From positions 1,550,001 through 1,614,000 of the forward strand of contig NZ_CP087135.1 in NCBI RefSeq assembly GCF_020911945.1: a stretch of 64,000 nt of DNA. Reading direction: 5' to 3'. The notes below the pieces were generated by a model, which searched no databases, was not told the DNA's origin, and saw only the letters and a list, made by a program, of their open reading frames with translations. Shown one piece after another: positions 8,752-18,025 of this stretch. Position 1 is the stretch's first letter; each line of letters starts with the position of its first letter. This DNA is from Flavobacterium galactosidilyticum (lineage in GTDB: Bacteria; Bacteroidota; Bacteroidia; Flavobacteriales; Flavobacteriaceae). A program made the position numbers and the translations under genes.

Positions 8752-8782
8752 TTGTTTTTTTAAAAAAAAATAAATACGTTTA
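8752..8782 (+). promoter_or_regulatory. possible gldK promoter
   Basis: TTG (8752-8754), 20 bp, then TACGTTTA (8775-8782), one base off TAnnTTTG. The A/T-rich region before gldK lacks an obvious terminator, so read-through from topA is also possible. Confidence 0.35.
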
Positions 8783-8817
8783 CAGCCTTAAAAATAATGA
8801 ATAGAAACCAAATTTAC

Positions 8818-10218
8818 ATGAAGAAGTTCATAGCTTTTGCGACAATTTTAACTCTTATAATTAGCTGTGGTAAATCAAGCGATAAAGGAGAATTAGTTGG
8901 TATTAATGGAGGAAAATGGCATCCCGAGAAGCCATACGGTATGGCATTAATTCCTGGCGGTGCTTTTATCATGGGTAAATCAGATGCTGATTTAGCTAAC
9001 GTTGAAGACGCTCCTACAAAAACAGTTACCGTTCGTTCTTTCTACATGGATGAGACCGAAATCACCAATAGTGAGTATCGTCAGTTTGTTGAGTGGGTAA
9101 AAGATTCAACAATCAGAGTTAAGTTAGCTATTCTTGCTGATATGAGTGGGTTAAAACCTGGATCAGGTAAAGGCAAAAATGCGGGTAGTATTGGTGACTA
9201 TGCATTTGATGATTCAGATCCTGCAAAGATGACCGCTTATGATAAATATATGTATGATAATTATTATAGTATAGGTACTGTTGATGATGAATATGCAGGT
9301 AGAAGACTAAATAAAAAAATAAAATTAATCAAAGATACAAAGTTGTATCCTGATGAGTATTACACTGAAGTAATGGATTCTATGTACATTCCTATAGAGG
9401 AATCATACAACGGGCTTCGTACTATGGATGTAAATAAATTGAAGTTCCGTTATTCTTGGATGGACATTCAAGCTGCTGCTAAAGCAAAAGAAGGAAAGAG
9501 AAAAGAATTTATTAAAACAGAAGAGGTAAAAGTTTATCCAGATACTACAGTGTGGATTAAGGATTTTGCTTATTCTTACAATGAGCCGATGCACAATGAT
9601 TATTTCTGGCATAAAGCATATGGTGACTATCCAGTAGTAGGTGTTAAGTGGACTCAGGCAAAAGCTTTTTGTGCTTGGAGAACTTTAAATAAAAACACAT
9701 ACATCAAATCAAAGAAAAAAGGTCGCGACTTAGTTAACAGTTTTAGATTGCCTACGGAAGCTGAATGGGAATATGCTGCCAGAGGTGGATTAGAATCTGC
9801 TACTTATCCTTGGGGAGGTCCTTATACTAAAAATGACAGAGGGTGTTTCTTAGCGAATTTCAAACCTAATAGAGGTGATTATGCTGCTGACGATGCTTTG
9901 TACACTGTTGAAGCAAAGTCTTTTGAACCTAATGGTTACAACTTGTATAACATGGCAGGAAACGTGTCTGAATGGACTGATTCCTCTTATGATTCAAATG
10001 CGTATGAATACGTTTCTTCAATGAATCCAAATGTTCAAGATGGATCTAATCAGCGTAAAGTTTTACGTGGTGGATCATGGAAAGATGTTGCTTATTTCCT
10101 ACAAGTAAGTACCAGAGATTATGAATATGCCGATTCAGCAAGGAGTTATGTTGGTTTTAGAACTGTTCAAGATTATATGGGGGTTCAAACTACCGTAAAC
10201 AAAAAAAATAAAAAGTAA
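8818..10218 (+). CDS. gldK: gliding motility / T9SS lipoprotein GldK (FGE-like fold)
   Basis: 466 residues from ATG 8818; an in-frame ATG at 8797 would add MNRNQIY. 8818 is preferred because MKKFIAFATILTLIISC is a compact lipoprotein signal with Cys17. The body is the formylglycine-generating-enzyme (SUMF1) fold: IPGGAFIMGKSDAD, LPTEAEWEYAARGG, GNVSEWTDSSYD and a C-terminal VLRGGSWKDVAYF. The two catalytic cysteines of true FGEs are absent, so it is structural. GldK is known to form outer-membrane rings with GldN above the GldLM motor. First gene of gldKLMN; 46 bp to gldL. Confidence 0.95.
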   Translation: MKKFIAFATILTLIISCGKSSDKGELVGINGGKWHPEKPYGMALIPGGAFIMGKSDADLANVEDAPTKTVTVRSFYMDETEITNSEYRQFVEWVKDSTIRVKLAILADMSGLKPGSGKGKNAGSIGDYAFDDSDPAKMTAYDKYMYDNYYSIGTVDDEYAGRRLNKKIKLIKDTKLYPDEYYTEVMDSMYIPIEESYNGLRTMDVNKLKFRYSWMDIQAAAKAKEGKRKEFIKTEEVKVYPDTTVWIKDFAYSYNEPMHNDYFWHKAYGDYPVVGVKWTQAKAFCAWRTLNKNTYIKSKKKGRDLVNSFRLPTEAEWEYAARGGLESATYPWGGPYTKNDRGCFLANFKPNRGDYAADDALYTVEAKSFEPNGYNLYNMAGNVSEWTDSSYDSNAYEYVSSMNPNVQDGSNQRKVLRGGSWKDVAYFLQVSTRDYEYADSARSYVGFRTVQDYMGVQTTVNKKNKK

Positions 10219-10264
10219 AAAATAAACCAAACCAAATCTATTAAGTAAATAAACAAAAATTATT

Positions 10265-10912
10265 ATGGCATTATTGAGCAAAAAAACGATGAATTTCGCA
10301 TACGGTATGGGAGCAGCAGTTGTAATCCTTGGAGCATTATTCAAAATAACACATATTGAATTTGGATTTTTAACTGGTAACTTAATGCTTACTGTAGGAT
10401 TAGTAGTAGAGGCAGCTATTTTTGCTCTTTCTGCATTCGAACCAGTTGATAAAGATTTAGACTGGACTCTAGTGTATCCAGAATTAGCTAATGGCCAAGC
10501 TAGACCTGCAGCTAAAAAAGTTGAAGTAGCAACAGAAACACAAGGAATGTTATCTCAAAAATTAGATGCCATGTTGAAAGACGCTAAAATTGATGGAGAA
10601 TTAATGGCTAGCTTAGGAAATAGTATCAAAAACTTTGAATCAGCTGCTAAAGGTATTGCGCCAACTGTTGATTCTATTGCATCTACAAAAAAATATAGTG
10701 AAGAATTGACTTTGGCTGCTGCCCAAATGGAATCTTTAAACAGTCTATATAAAATTCAATTACAAAGCGCTTCAAGAAATGCTCAGATCAATGAAGAAGT
10801 TGCTGAAAATAATCTAAAATTAAAAGATCAAATGCAATCTTTGACTTCTAATCTTACGTCTTTGAACAGCGTATATGGAGGAATGCTTTCTGCAATGAAT
10901 AATAAAGGATAA
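10265..10912 (+). CDS. gldL: gliding motility / T9SS motor subunit GldL
   Basis: 215 residues. Two N-terminal membrane helices (about 12-30 and 36-58) precede a long soluble helical part. The charged membrane residues described as important in GldL are present: Lys27, His30, Glu49 in the second helix (LVVEAAIFAL) and Glu59. GldL forms a ring around the GldM helices, and the complex is thought to convert proton-motive force into rotation. The C-terminal 130 residues are coiled-coil-like (heptads rich in Leu, Met and Ala). Spacing of 46-47 bp on both sides and no terminator indicate one operon. Confidence 0.96.
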   Translation: MALLSKKTMNFAYGMGAAVVILGALFKITHIEFGFLTGNLMLTVGLVVEAAIFALSAFEPVDKDLDWTLVYPELANGQARPAAKKVEVATETQGMLSQKLDAMLKDAKIDGELMASLGNSIKNFESAAKGIAPTVDSIASTKKYSEELTLAAAQMESLNSLYKIQLQSASRNAQINEEVAENNLKLKDQMQSLTSNLTSLNSVYGGMLSAMNNKG

Positions 10913-10959
10913 TTAGTTTCAAGCAATTAAATTAACAACAAACTAATTATTAAAAAAAT

Positions 10960-12501
10960 ATGGCAGCAGGAAAATTAACCCCTAGACAGAAGATGATTAA
11001 CCTAATGTACTTGGTTTTCATCGCGATGTTAGCATTAAATATGTCCAAAGAAGTGTTATCTGCTTTTGGATTAATGAATGAAAAATTTGAAAGTTCTAAC
11101 TCTTCAGCTGAATTGTCTAACACTCAGATGTTAGCTGGTTTAGATGCTAAAGCATCTGAAGCAGGTGGAGAATTTGCAGCGGCCTCAGCCACTGCGCACA
11201 AAGTAGAAGAAATAACTAAGAATTTTTACAACTATATTGGAAAGATAAAGTCGGATGTTTTAGTAGGAACTGAAGTTGATCCTGAAACAGGGAAATTGCC
11301 TTATGAGGCAATGGACAAGGGTGATAACATCGATAATTTATGGTTTAGTGCAAGTGGCTATTCCGCTAAAGGAAAAGAAGTTATAGCAACTATCGAAAAA
11401 TATAAAGCTGATATGAAATTAACTTTAGGTGATAATAAAAAATTAGCACCTATTTTAGCTGAGGTTGATAGTAAATTTGACCTTTCGAAAGTTAAAAACA
11501 AAGATGGTATCGCGATTGATTATTTAGATTATCATTTTAAAGGTTTTCCAGCTGTTGCATCGTTAGCAAAATTATCTGCTTGGCAAAATGACGTTAAAAA
11601 AACGGAAACAGATGTTTATAATACTTTATTAGGTAAAGCTGCTGTTGCTGCTGCATCTTACAGCAATTATGAGGCAATTGTAGTTCTTGATAAAAATGCT
11701 TATTTTCAAGGAGAAAAAGTGACAGGAAAAGTAGTTTTAGGTCGTTATGACAAAAATACTAAACCAACATCATTTTCAGGTCCGGGACAAATAGTAAATG
11801 GTCAGGCTGTAATTTCTATGACTGCTGGAGGTGTTGGTGAGCAAGCTATAAATGGTCAGTTTACTTTTATGGAGGATGGAAAAACAGTTCCACTTAAATT
11901 TAAAGGGAACTATGTTGTTGTGCCTAAACCAAACTCAGCTACAATTTCTGCTGATAAAATGAATGTGGTTTATAGAGGGGTTGTCAATCCTATATCTGTT
12001 TCATTTGCAGGTATTAGTGCTGATAAAGTATCGGCTTCAGCTCCAGGTTTGAGCTCAGCTGGTAAAGGAAAGTATAATTTATCGCCAGGTGGAGGTGACC
12101 AAGTAACTATTGTTGTTACAGGAACTTTGCCAAACGGTGAAAAAGTATCGGATAAAAAACAGTTTAGAATTAAAGGTATTCCTGGTCCAACAGGAACTAT
12201 TAGAGGAGAAACAGGTATTGTAAAAGGGCCTAAATCAAATCTTGAAATTGCTACTATAGGTGCTAAATTAGAAGATTTTGATTTTGAAGTTGGTTTGAAT
12301 GTTGTTGGCTTTAATCTTAAAATTACTGGTCAACCTACTGTTGTAGTACAAGGTAATAGATTGAATGCTCAATGTAAAGCGGTGCTTTCAAAAGCAGGAA
12401 AAGGAGATCAAGTTACCATTTCTGAAATTAAAACAAAACTTGTTGGAGCGGGAAGCTATTTGTTGCCAAGAACTGCACCAGTAATTTTTGAAATACAATA
12501 A
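10960..12501 (+). CDS. gldM: gliding motility / T9SS motor subunit GldM
   Basis: 513 residues. The N-terminus MAAGKLTPRQKMINLMYLVF includes Arg9, which pairs with the acidic residues of GldL, followed by one membrane helix (about 12-32). The remainder is periplasmic: a helical bundle domain to about residue 220, then beta-rich Ig-like domains (EAIVVLDKNAYFQGEKVTGKVV and later repeats of IRGETGIVKGP type). GldM is a dimeric shaft spanning the periplasm to reach GldKN. Length agrees with known GldM (about 513). Confidence 0.97.
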   Translation: MAAGKLTPRQKMINLMYLVFIAMLALNMSKEVLSAFGLMNEKFESSNSSAELSNTQMLAGLDAKASEAGGEFAAASATAHKVEEITKNFYNYIGKIKSDVLVGTEVDPETGKLPYEAMDKGDNIDNLWFSASGYSAKGKEVIATIEKYKADMKLTLGDNKKLAPILAEVDSKFDLSKVKNKDGIAIDYLDYHFKGFPAVASLAKLSAWQNDVKKTETDVYNTLLGKAAVAAASYSNYEAIVVLDKNAYFQGEKVTGKVVLGRYDKNTKPTSFSGPGQIVNGQAVISMTAGGVGEQAINGQFTFMEDGKTVPLKFKGNYVVVPKPNSATISADKMNVVYRGVVNPISVSFAGISADKVSASAPGLSSAGKGKYNLSPGGGDQVTIVVTGTLPNGEKVSDKKQFRIKGIPGPTGTIRGETGIVKGPKSNLEIATIGAKLEDFDFEVGLNVVGFNLKITGQPTVVVQGNRLNAQCKAVLSKAGKGDQVTISEIKTKLVGAGSYLLPRTAPVIFEIQ

Positions 12502-12549
12502 TAAGTAGGTTTATTTTAACTTACTTCAATATCTTATTTAGATAACATT

Positions 12550-13440
12550 ATGAACATAAGAAATTTTTTAATCGCTATTTTCTCTATTGCTGGAAGTTTT
12601 GCGTCATTTGGTCAATCAAATTTGCTTAACGCAAAAACTCCGGATCAAATAGGACTTAAAACTAAAGCACAACTAAATTCTGATAACGATAAACCGTTAG
12701 CATACGGTTATGTGCATGATAGGGATGTTTTGATGGGTAAGACAGTATGGGAGATTATTGACTTAAGCGAAAGAATTAACTTTGCGCTGTATTTTCCTAT
12801 TGATGCTGCGAATATTGGTTCAGATAGAAGATCTTTATATGATGTATTGACTAAGGCAATGAAAAGTGGGGAAATTACGGAGGTATATACCGACAGTTAT
12901 TTCAATACTAAAAAATCGTTAAAAGATATTGAAGGCTCATTAAGCCGAATAGATACTACTGATGCTGGTAGAGAGCAAATAAATGCAGGCAAAAAAGTCT
13001 CTGAAGAGTATGTTTTAAGACAAGATTTAACAGCTGCAGATGTTACTCAGTATAAGATAAAAGGGTATTGGTATTTTGATAAGCGTCAAAGTGAATTAAA
13101 ATATCGCTTATTAGGGATTTGTCCTGTAACTCCAGATGTTTACACGATGAACAATGATGAGAAAGATTATATTGAGTTATTCTGGGTATTTTTTCCAGCT
13201 GCGAGAGAAGTATTGCATGAAGCAAAAGCCTTTAATGAAAAAAATTCAGCAATGCCAATCTCGTTTGATCAAATTTTGAATTCAAGACGTTTTAATAGTG
13301 TTATTTACAAGGAAGAAAATGTATATGGTGATAGAAATATCGACGATTATATGAAAAATAATGCTCAAAATCAGTTGCTTGAGTCGGAGAGAGTCAAAGA
13401 GAAAATTCGAAATTTCGAATCTGATATGTGGAATTATTAA
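12550..13440 (+). CDS. gldN: gliding motility / T9SS protein GldN
   Basis: 296 residues with a Sec signal peptide (MNIRNFLIAIFSIAGSFASFGQ, cleavage after Gly or Gln about residues 21-22). The mature domain has the GldN/PorN hallmarks DRDVLMGKTVWEIIDLSERIN and YRLLGICPVTPD. It is the periplasmic partner of GldK. 48 bp separate it from gldM; a strong terminator follows, closing the gldKLMN operon. The C-terminus ends in a short charged helix (ESERVKEKIRNFESDMW). Confidence 0.96.
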   Translation: MNIRNFLIAIFSIAGSFASFGQSNLLNAKTPDQIGLKTKAQLNSDNDKPLAYGYVHDRDVLMGKTVWEIIDLSERINFALYFPIDAANIGSDRRSLYDVLTKAMKSGEITEVYTDSYFNTKKSLKDIEGSLSRIDTTDAGREQINAGKKVSEEYVLRQDLTAADVTQYKIKGYWYFDKRQSELKYRLLGICPVTPDVYTMNNDEKDYIELFWVFFPAAREVLHEAKAFNEKNSAMPISFDQILNSRRFNSVIYKEENVYGDRNIDDYMKNNAQNQLLESERVKEKIRNFESDMWNY

Positions 13441-13463
13441 ATTTTATTTTAAATACATAAATC

Positions 13464-13494
13464 AAACTCTTACTGTAACGGTAAGAGTTTTTTG
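13464..13494 (+). terminator. rho-independent terminator after gldN
   Basis: AAACTCTTAC / GTAAGAGTTT stem (10 bp) with a 7-nt loop, then a T run. It separates the gld operon from the oxidoreductase gene. Confidence 0.85.
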
Positions 13495-13507
13495 GTTTTA
13501 ATACGCT

Positions 13508-13515
13508 TATCTTTG
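13508..13515 (+). promoter_or_regulatory. putative promoter -7 box
   Basis: TATCTTTG matches TAnnTTTG, 25 bp before ATG 13541 and just beyond the gldN terminator. No well-placed TTG upstream. Confidence 0.5.
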
Positions 13516-13540
13516 TTTATTTATAAAATTGAATATTGTA

Positions 13541-14593
13541 ATGATTGATTATTTAATAGTAGGTTCTGGTTTAGCTGGGATTTCATTCTCAGAAGTTGCT
13601 TTGCAAAATGGTAAATCCATACTTGTTTTGGATAATGACTCACAAAATTCTTCTAAAATTGCAGGTGGACTTTATAATCCAGTTATTTTAAAACGCTTCA
13701 GCGAAGTGTGGAAAGCTAAGGAACAGTTAGATGTAATGGCTGATTTTTACCCTGCTATTGAAAAAAAGATAAATTGCAAAGTAGATTTCAAAAGCCCTAT
13801 TTTGAGAAAGTTTTTTTCGGTTGAGGAACAGAATAACTGGTTTGCCGCTTCGGATAAAATTGCATTAGCTCCATTTCTATCTTCGCAAATCATTTCAAAA
13901 AAATATCCAAGTATAGATTCGCCTTTCGGTTATGGTGAAGTTTTGCAAACTGGTTATGTAGATACCGCTTTGCTTTTAAATAAATACAGAGAATACTTAA
14001 AAAAAATCAATTTATTTCAAGGGGAAAGTTTTGATTACGAAGCTTTACAGTTTGAAGCAAATGCTATTCGTTATAAAGATGTTCAAGTGAAGCATATCGT
14101 TTTTGCAGAAGGTTTTGGCATGCATGCAAATCCATACTTTCAAGATTTACCATTAGATGGTACCAAAGGAGAGCTTTTTATAATAAAAGCACCTGAACTA
14201 GATTTGGATGTGATTGTAAATACTAGCGTGTTCATTTTGCCACTTGGTAATGATTTATTCAAAGTTGGCGCTACTTATAACTGGAAGGATAAGACTGACT
14301 TACCTACTGAAGAAGGAAAAGCAGAGCTAGTAGATAGAATTAAAGAAATTATAAACTGTGATTTTGAAATAATATCGCATTTTGCTGGCGTGCGTCCTAC
14401 GGTTAAAGATAGAAGGCCGCTAGTAGGAACACATCACGAACATCTAAATATTCATATTCTTAACGGTTTAGGAACACGTGGGGTAATGCTTGGGCCTGCA
14501 ATGGCTAAAGCATTATTTGATTATATTGAATTTCAAATTCCGTTAGATCCTGTTATTGATATAAAAAGATGCAACAAGAAAGTCCGAAAATAA
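13541..14593 (+). CDS. FAD-dependent oxidoreductase (DAO family)
   Basis: 350 residues from ATG 13541; an upstream TTG at 13529 is in frame, but the dinucleotide-binding fold starts right at MIDYLIVGSGLAGISF. This GxGxxG Rossmann motif, plus the second FAD contact near the C-terminus (GVRPTVKDRRPLVG, then LNGLGTRGVMLGP), is the DAO (D-amino-acid oxidase/glycine oxidase) pattern. It probably oxidises an amine or amino acid; the substrate cannot be inferred. Its stop is one base from the convergent DUF983 gene. Confidence 0.8.
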   Translation: MIDYLIVGSGLAGISFSEVALQNGKSILVLDNDSQNSSKIAGGLYNPVILKRFSEVWKAKEQLDVMADFYPAIEKKINCKVDFKSPILRKFFSVEEQNNWFAASDKIALAPFLSSQIISKKYPSIDSPFGYGEVLQTGYVDTALLLNKYREYLKKINLFQGESFDYEALQFEANAIRYKDVQVKHIVFAEGFGMHANPYFQDLPLDGTKGELFIIKAPELDLDVIVNTSVFILPLGNDLFKVGATYNWKDKTDLPTEEGKAELVDRIKEIINCDFEIISHFAGVRPTVKDRRPLVGTHHEHLNIHILNGLGTRGVMLGPAMAKALFDYIEFQIPLDPVIDIKRCNKKVRK

Positions 14594-14594
14594 T

Positions 14595-14978
14595 TTAGTT
14601 TAAATTCGTTTTTGGATCGTAAGAGACAAACATATTGATGTAAATATTCCTCGACAACCTTAATACTATGGCAAATGAAAGTACAATCGCAGCAATAATA
14701 ACAATAAATGCAACTTTAAGGCTTGCGCCAAAAATCAAAAACGAAATGATAAAAGCGGCAATTCCTATAGCAACGTTTAGTCCATAGCTAACATACATTG
14801 CGCCATAAAAAAAAGAAGGTTCAATTTGGTATCGCAAACCACAATGACTGCAGTTCTCATTCATTTTTAATATTTTATCTAAATGAAGCATGTTTTGATC
14901 GCAATACATACTCTCATTCTGACATTTAGGACAAGTTCCTGTTAAAATACTATTTAATTTGGATCCTTTTTTTAACAT
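14595..14978 (-). CDS. DUF983 membrane protein
   Basis: 127 residues from ATG 14978 (a TTG 6 bp upstream is in frame). The N-terminal zinc-ribbon-like pairs GTCPKCQ and CSHCGLRYQIEP are followed by SFFYGAMYVSYGLNV and two membrane helices (about residues 55-75 and 80-105), the DUF983 layout. Function unknown; in other groups the family is found near cytochrome oxidase genes, not seen here. Convergent with the oxidoreductase, divergent from the ABC-F gene. Confidence 0.8.
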   Translation of the reverse strand: MLKKGSKLNSILTGTCPKCQNESMYCDQNMLHLDKILKMNENCSHCGLRYQIEPSFFYGAMYVSYGLNVAIGIAAFIISFLIFGASLKVAFIVIIAAIVLSFAIVLRLSRNIYINMFVSYDPKTNLN

Positions 14979-15050
14979 TTGCAAAAAATTTAATTTTTCC
15001 TTTTTAGAAGTACAAATTTACGGATTCAAAAAGGAATAAAATCACAATAC

Positions 15051-16958
15051 ATGCTTAATATACATAATTTATCTGTTTCTTTTGGCGGTACTTATTTATT
15101 TGAAGAAGTTACCTTTCGACTGGGTGCTGGAGACAGAGTTGGTCTTGTAGGAAAAAACGGTGCTGGTAAATCTACCATGCTTAAAATTTTAGCAGGAGAT
15201 TTCAAACCAGATTCTGGTCAGATTGCTACAGAAAAAGAAGTTCGTATGGGTTTCCTTCGTCAAGATATCGATTTTGAACAAGGGAGAACTGTTTTAGAAG
15301 AAGCCTATGAAGCATTTACAGACATTAAAATTGTAGAAAAAAAGCTAGAGCAAATTAATCATTTATTGGTTACTCGTACTGATTATGAAAGTGAGGAGTA
15401 CAGCCAGATTATAGAAGACTTATCTGATTACACGCACCGATTTGAATTACTTGGTGGTTATAATTATGTAGGTGATACTGAGAAAATTCTTCTTGGTTTA
15501 GGATTTAAGAGAGAAGTTTTTGATAATCAAACCGAAACTTTTTCTGGTGGATGGAGAATGCGTATTGAATTAGCTAAATTATTATTACAAGCTAATGACG
15601 TATTGCTGCTGGATGAGCCCACGAATCACTTGGATATCGAAAGTATCATTTGGTTAGAAAGTTTCTTGCGTAATTATGCTGGAGTAGTCGTGATCGTATC
15701 GCACGATAAAATGTTCCTCGATAATGTGACAAATAGAACTATCGAAATTTCACTTGGAAAAGCGTACGATTTTAATAAACCATATTCAGAATATTTAGAA
15801 TTGCGTCATGAAATTCGTGAAAAGCAATTAGCAACGCAAAAGAATCAAGCGAAGAAAATTGAAGAGACTGAGAAGTTAATTGAAAAATTCCGTGCGAAAG
15901 CCTCTAAAGCCTCGATGGCACAATCTTTAATCAAAAAATTAGATAAAGTTGAGCGTATCGAAGTTGATGAAGATGATAATTCAGTGATGAATATTACATT
16001 TCCAGTTTCAAAAGAACCAGGAAGAGTCGTAATTGAAGCAGAAAATGTTACTAAGAGTTACGGCGATAAAACGATTTTAAAAGATATTAATCTTTTAGTA
16101 GAGCGTGGAAGTAAAATCGCTTTTGTTGGACAAAATGGTCAAGGGAAATCGACTTTTATCAAAGCGATAGTGGATGAATTTGAATACCAAGGAAATATTA
16201 AACTAGGGCATAATGTGCAATTAGGCTATTTTGCTCAAAACCAAGCGGAATATTTAGATGGTGAAATTACCTTGCTTCAAACCATGGAAGATGCAGCAGC
16301 AGATACGAATCGAATGAAAGTACGCGATATGCTAGGTTCATTTTTGTTTAGAGGTGATGATGTCGAGAAAAAGGTGAAAGTGCTTTCTGGAGGCGAAAGA
16401 AACCGTTTAGCGCTATGTAAATTGCTTTTGCAGCCCATCAACGTTTTACTGATGGATGAGCCTACTAATCACTTGGATATTAAATCTAAGAATGTTTTGA
16501 AAGCAGCTTTGCAAAAGTTCGGTGGAACCTTATTATTGGTATCTCACGATAGGGATTTCTTGCAAGGAATGTCAAACTTAGTGTATGAGTTTAAAGACCA
16601 AAAAATAAAGGAATATTTAGGAGATATCAATTATTTCTTGGAACAACGCAATATGGAGAATATGCGTGAAGTGGAGAAGAAAGATGCTCAAAAATCGGTT
16701 TCGCCAAAAGAAAGTAATAAGACTTCTTACGAAGATCAGAAAAAAGGGAAGGCTTTGCAAAACAAATTAAGTAAGGTTGAAAGTCAGATCAAGCAATTAG
16801 AAAGAGACATTCAGCATGATGATAAAATGCTAGCTTCTAATTATGACAAGCATATTGAGGATGCTAAGTTCTTCACGGCATACAACAAGAAAAAAGCAGA
16901 ACTAGATAAATTACTATTGGATTGGGAAATCGTTCAAGAAGAAATTGACAATGCATAA
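15051..16958 (+). CDS. ABC-F family ATPase (Uup-like)
   Basis: 635 residues with two ABC domains and no membrane segments. Domain 1: Walker A GKNGAGKST, signature SGGWRMRIELAK, Walker B LLLDEPTNHLD. Domain 2: Walker A GQNGQGKST, signature SGGERNRLALCK, Walker B LMDEPTNHLD. A charged linker joins them, and a C-terminal coiled coil (about 560-635) resembles Uup. ABC-F proteins act on the ribosome E site or, for Uup, in branched DNA and ribosome processing; a translation role is most likely. Antibiotic resistance cannot be judged from sequence. Closed by a terminator. Confidence 0.9.
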   Translation: MLNIHNLSVSFGGTYLFEEVTFRLGAGDRVGLVGKNGAGKSTMLKILAGDFKPDSGQIATEKEVRMGFLRQDIDFEQGRTVLEEAYEAFTDIKIVEKKLEQINHLLVTRTDYESEEYSQIIEDLSDYTHRFELLGGYNYVGDTEKILLGLGFKREVFDNQTETFSGGWRMRIELAKLLLQANDVLLLDEPTNHLDIESIIWLESFLRNYAGVVVIVSHDKMFLDNVTNRTIEISLGKAYDFNKPYSEYLELRHEIREKQLATQKNQAKKIEETEKLIEKFRAKASKASMAQSLIKKLDKVERIEVDEDDNSVMNITFPVSKEPGRVVIEAENVTKSYGDKTILKDINLLVERGSKIAFVGQNGQGKSTFIKAIVDEFEYQGNIKLGHNVQLGYFAQNQAEYLDGEITLLQTMEDAAADTNRMKVRDMLGSFLFRGDDVEKKVKVLSGGERNRLALCKLLLQPINVLLMDEPTNHLDIKSKNVLKAALQKFGGTLLLVSHDRDFLQGMSNLVYEFKDQKIKEYLGDINYFLEQRNMENMREVEKKDAQKSVSPKESNKTSYEDQKKGKALQNKLSKVESQIKQLERDIQHDDKMLASNYDKHIEDAKFFTAYNKKKAELDKLLLDWEIVQEEIDNA

Positions 16959-16967
16959 ATAAAACTT

Positions 16968-16995
16968 AAGAGCTCTAATTTAGGGCTCTTTTTTT
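16968..16995 (+). terminator. terminator between convergent ABC-F and App1 genes
   Basis: AGAGC-t-CTAA / TTAG-g-GCTCT stem followed by a run of seven T. Its T run touches the last codon of the minus-strand gene. Confidence 0.8.
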
Positions 16996-17962
16996 ATTCA
17001 ATTATACCAATAGATTTGGAGTGTTCAATTGCTTCGATACTATGTTTAAAATAGCAAACTGAAACTTGTAAGGTCTCTAGATTTTGCAAAATAGCATTTA
17101 CTTTTTCTTTTTGGCTTGAGCCTGTTTGTCTGATGTAAACTGCTTTTACAGTCACTGGGAAAATTTTACAAATTGCTTCGTACAAAAAAGCGTCTTGCTG
17201 CGAATCGTCGCCAAGTAGCACATATTCTAGATTAGGATAGAACTCTAATATGTGTTTGATTTTTTCAAATTTATGATTGTGGTCTCCATTGCCAGTCCAG
17301 AAAAAATCGGCCAGACTCGTTTTGATATCCTTTAAAAGTAAAACTGCTTTAGGCAGACGGTGCATTTCGGTAAATTTTGTTATGAATCGATATAAGTTCC
17401 ATTCACTACTGGAGACGTAAAAAAAAGCATTAAATTCTGTTTTGTTATCTCGACCCGCAGTACTTAAAGATTGGTAGTGCGCAACAACATCATCGTAAAT
17501 CTTGCGTTTATTTATATTTTTAAACAGTAATACATATAGTTTTTTTAATGGATTTCGAGTGTGCGAAACTAAAAAGGTGTCGTCTATATCAGATATAATT
17601 CCTAAGTTCCCCTTGTGTGGCCTAATGTAGCTCTCTTTTGTAACTATAACTTCATTTTTATGAACAATACTCACATTATAATCAATCCATCCATAAGTGC
17701 TGCTTTGGTCTAGAGGAACGCAAAATTTAAAATAGCCATCTTTTAAAGTTTTGGTATGAATTTTTGAATTGTCATGCTCTAAATAAACATCTGCATTTGC
17801 TTGCGTTTTTAGTTGAAACATTTTAATAACTGAAGTGGCATTTTTTAGATTCTTTTTTTGAAAATTATATTCCGTTTTCGTTGTTGGCTTAAAGACATGT
17901 CCCATGACAATTAATTCTTGTTCATTTGCGTAGCCGCGATATAATTTTAAAATTGGTTTCAT
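16994..17962 (-). CDS. App1-type phosphatidate phosphatase domain protein (DUF2183)
   Basis: 322 residues, no signal peptide. The N-terminal 130 residues form a beta-rich domain (VYLEHDNSKIHTKTLKDGYF). The catalytic half has the HAD-like DxDxT motif in GIISDIDDTFLVSHT and a late GDDSQQDAFLYE, as in yeast App1 and bacterial DUF2183 proteins. App1 dephosphorylates phosphatidate to diacylglycerol. It is divergent from a lipid kinase gene 63 bp away that would do the reverse. Confidence 0.85.
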   Translation of the reverse strand: MKPILKLYRGYANEQELIVMGHVFKPTTKTEYNFQKKNLKNATSVIKMFQLKTQANADVYLEHDNSKIHTKTLKDGYFKFCVPLDQSSTYGWIDYNVSIVHKNEVIVTKESYIRPHKGNLGIISDIDDTFLVSHTRNPLKKLYVLLFKNINKRKIYDDVVAHYQSLSTAGRDNKTEFNAFFYVSSSEWNLYRFITKFTEMHRLPKAVLLLKDIKTSLADFFWTGNGDHNHKFEKIKHILEFYPNLEYVLLGDDSQQDAFLYEAICKIFPVTVKAVYIRQTGSSQKEKVNAILQNLETLQVSVCYFKHSIEAIEHSKSIGIIE

Positions 17963-18025
17963 ATATTGTATTACTTTTGAGAGAAGTTGAATTTAGTGGT
18001 TTTAAATAATAAAATGAAATAAACT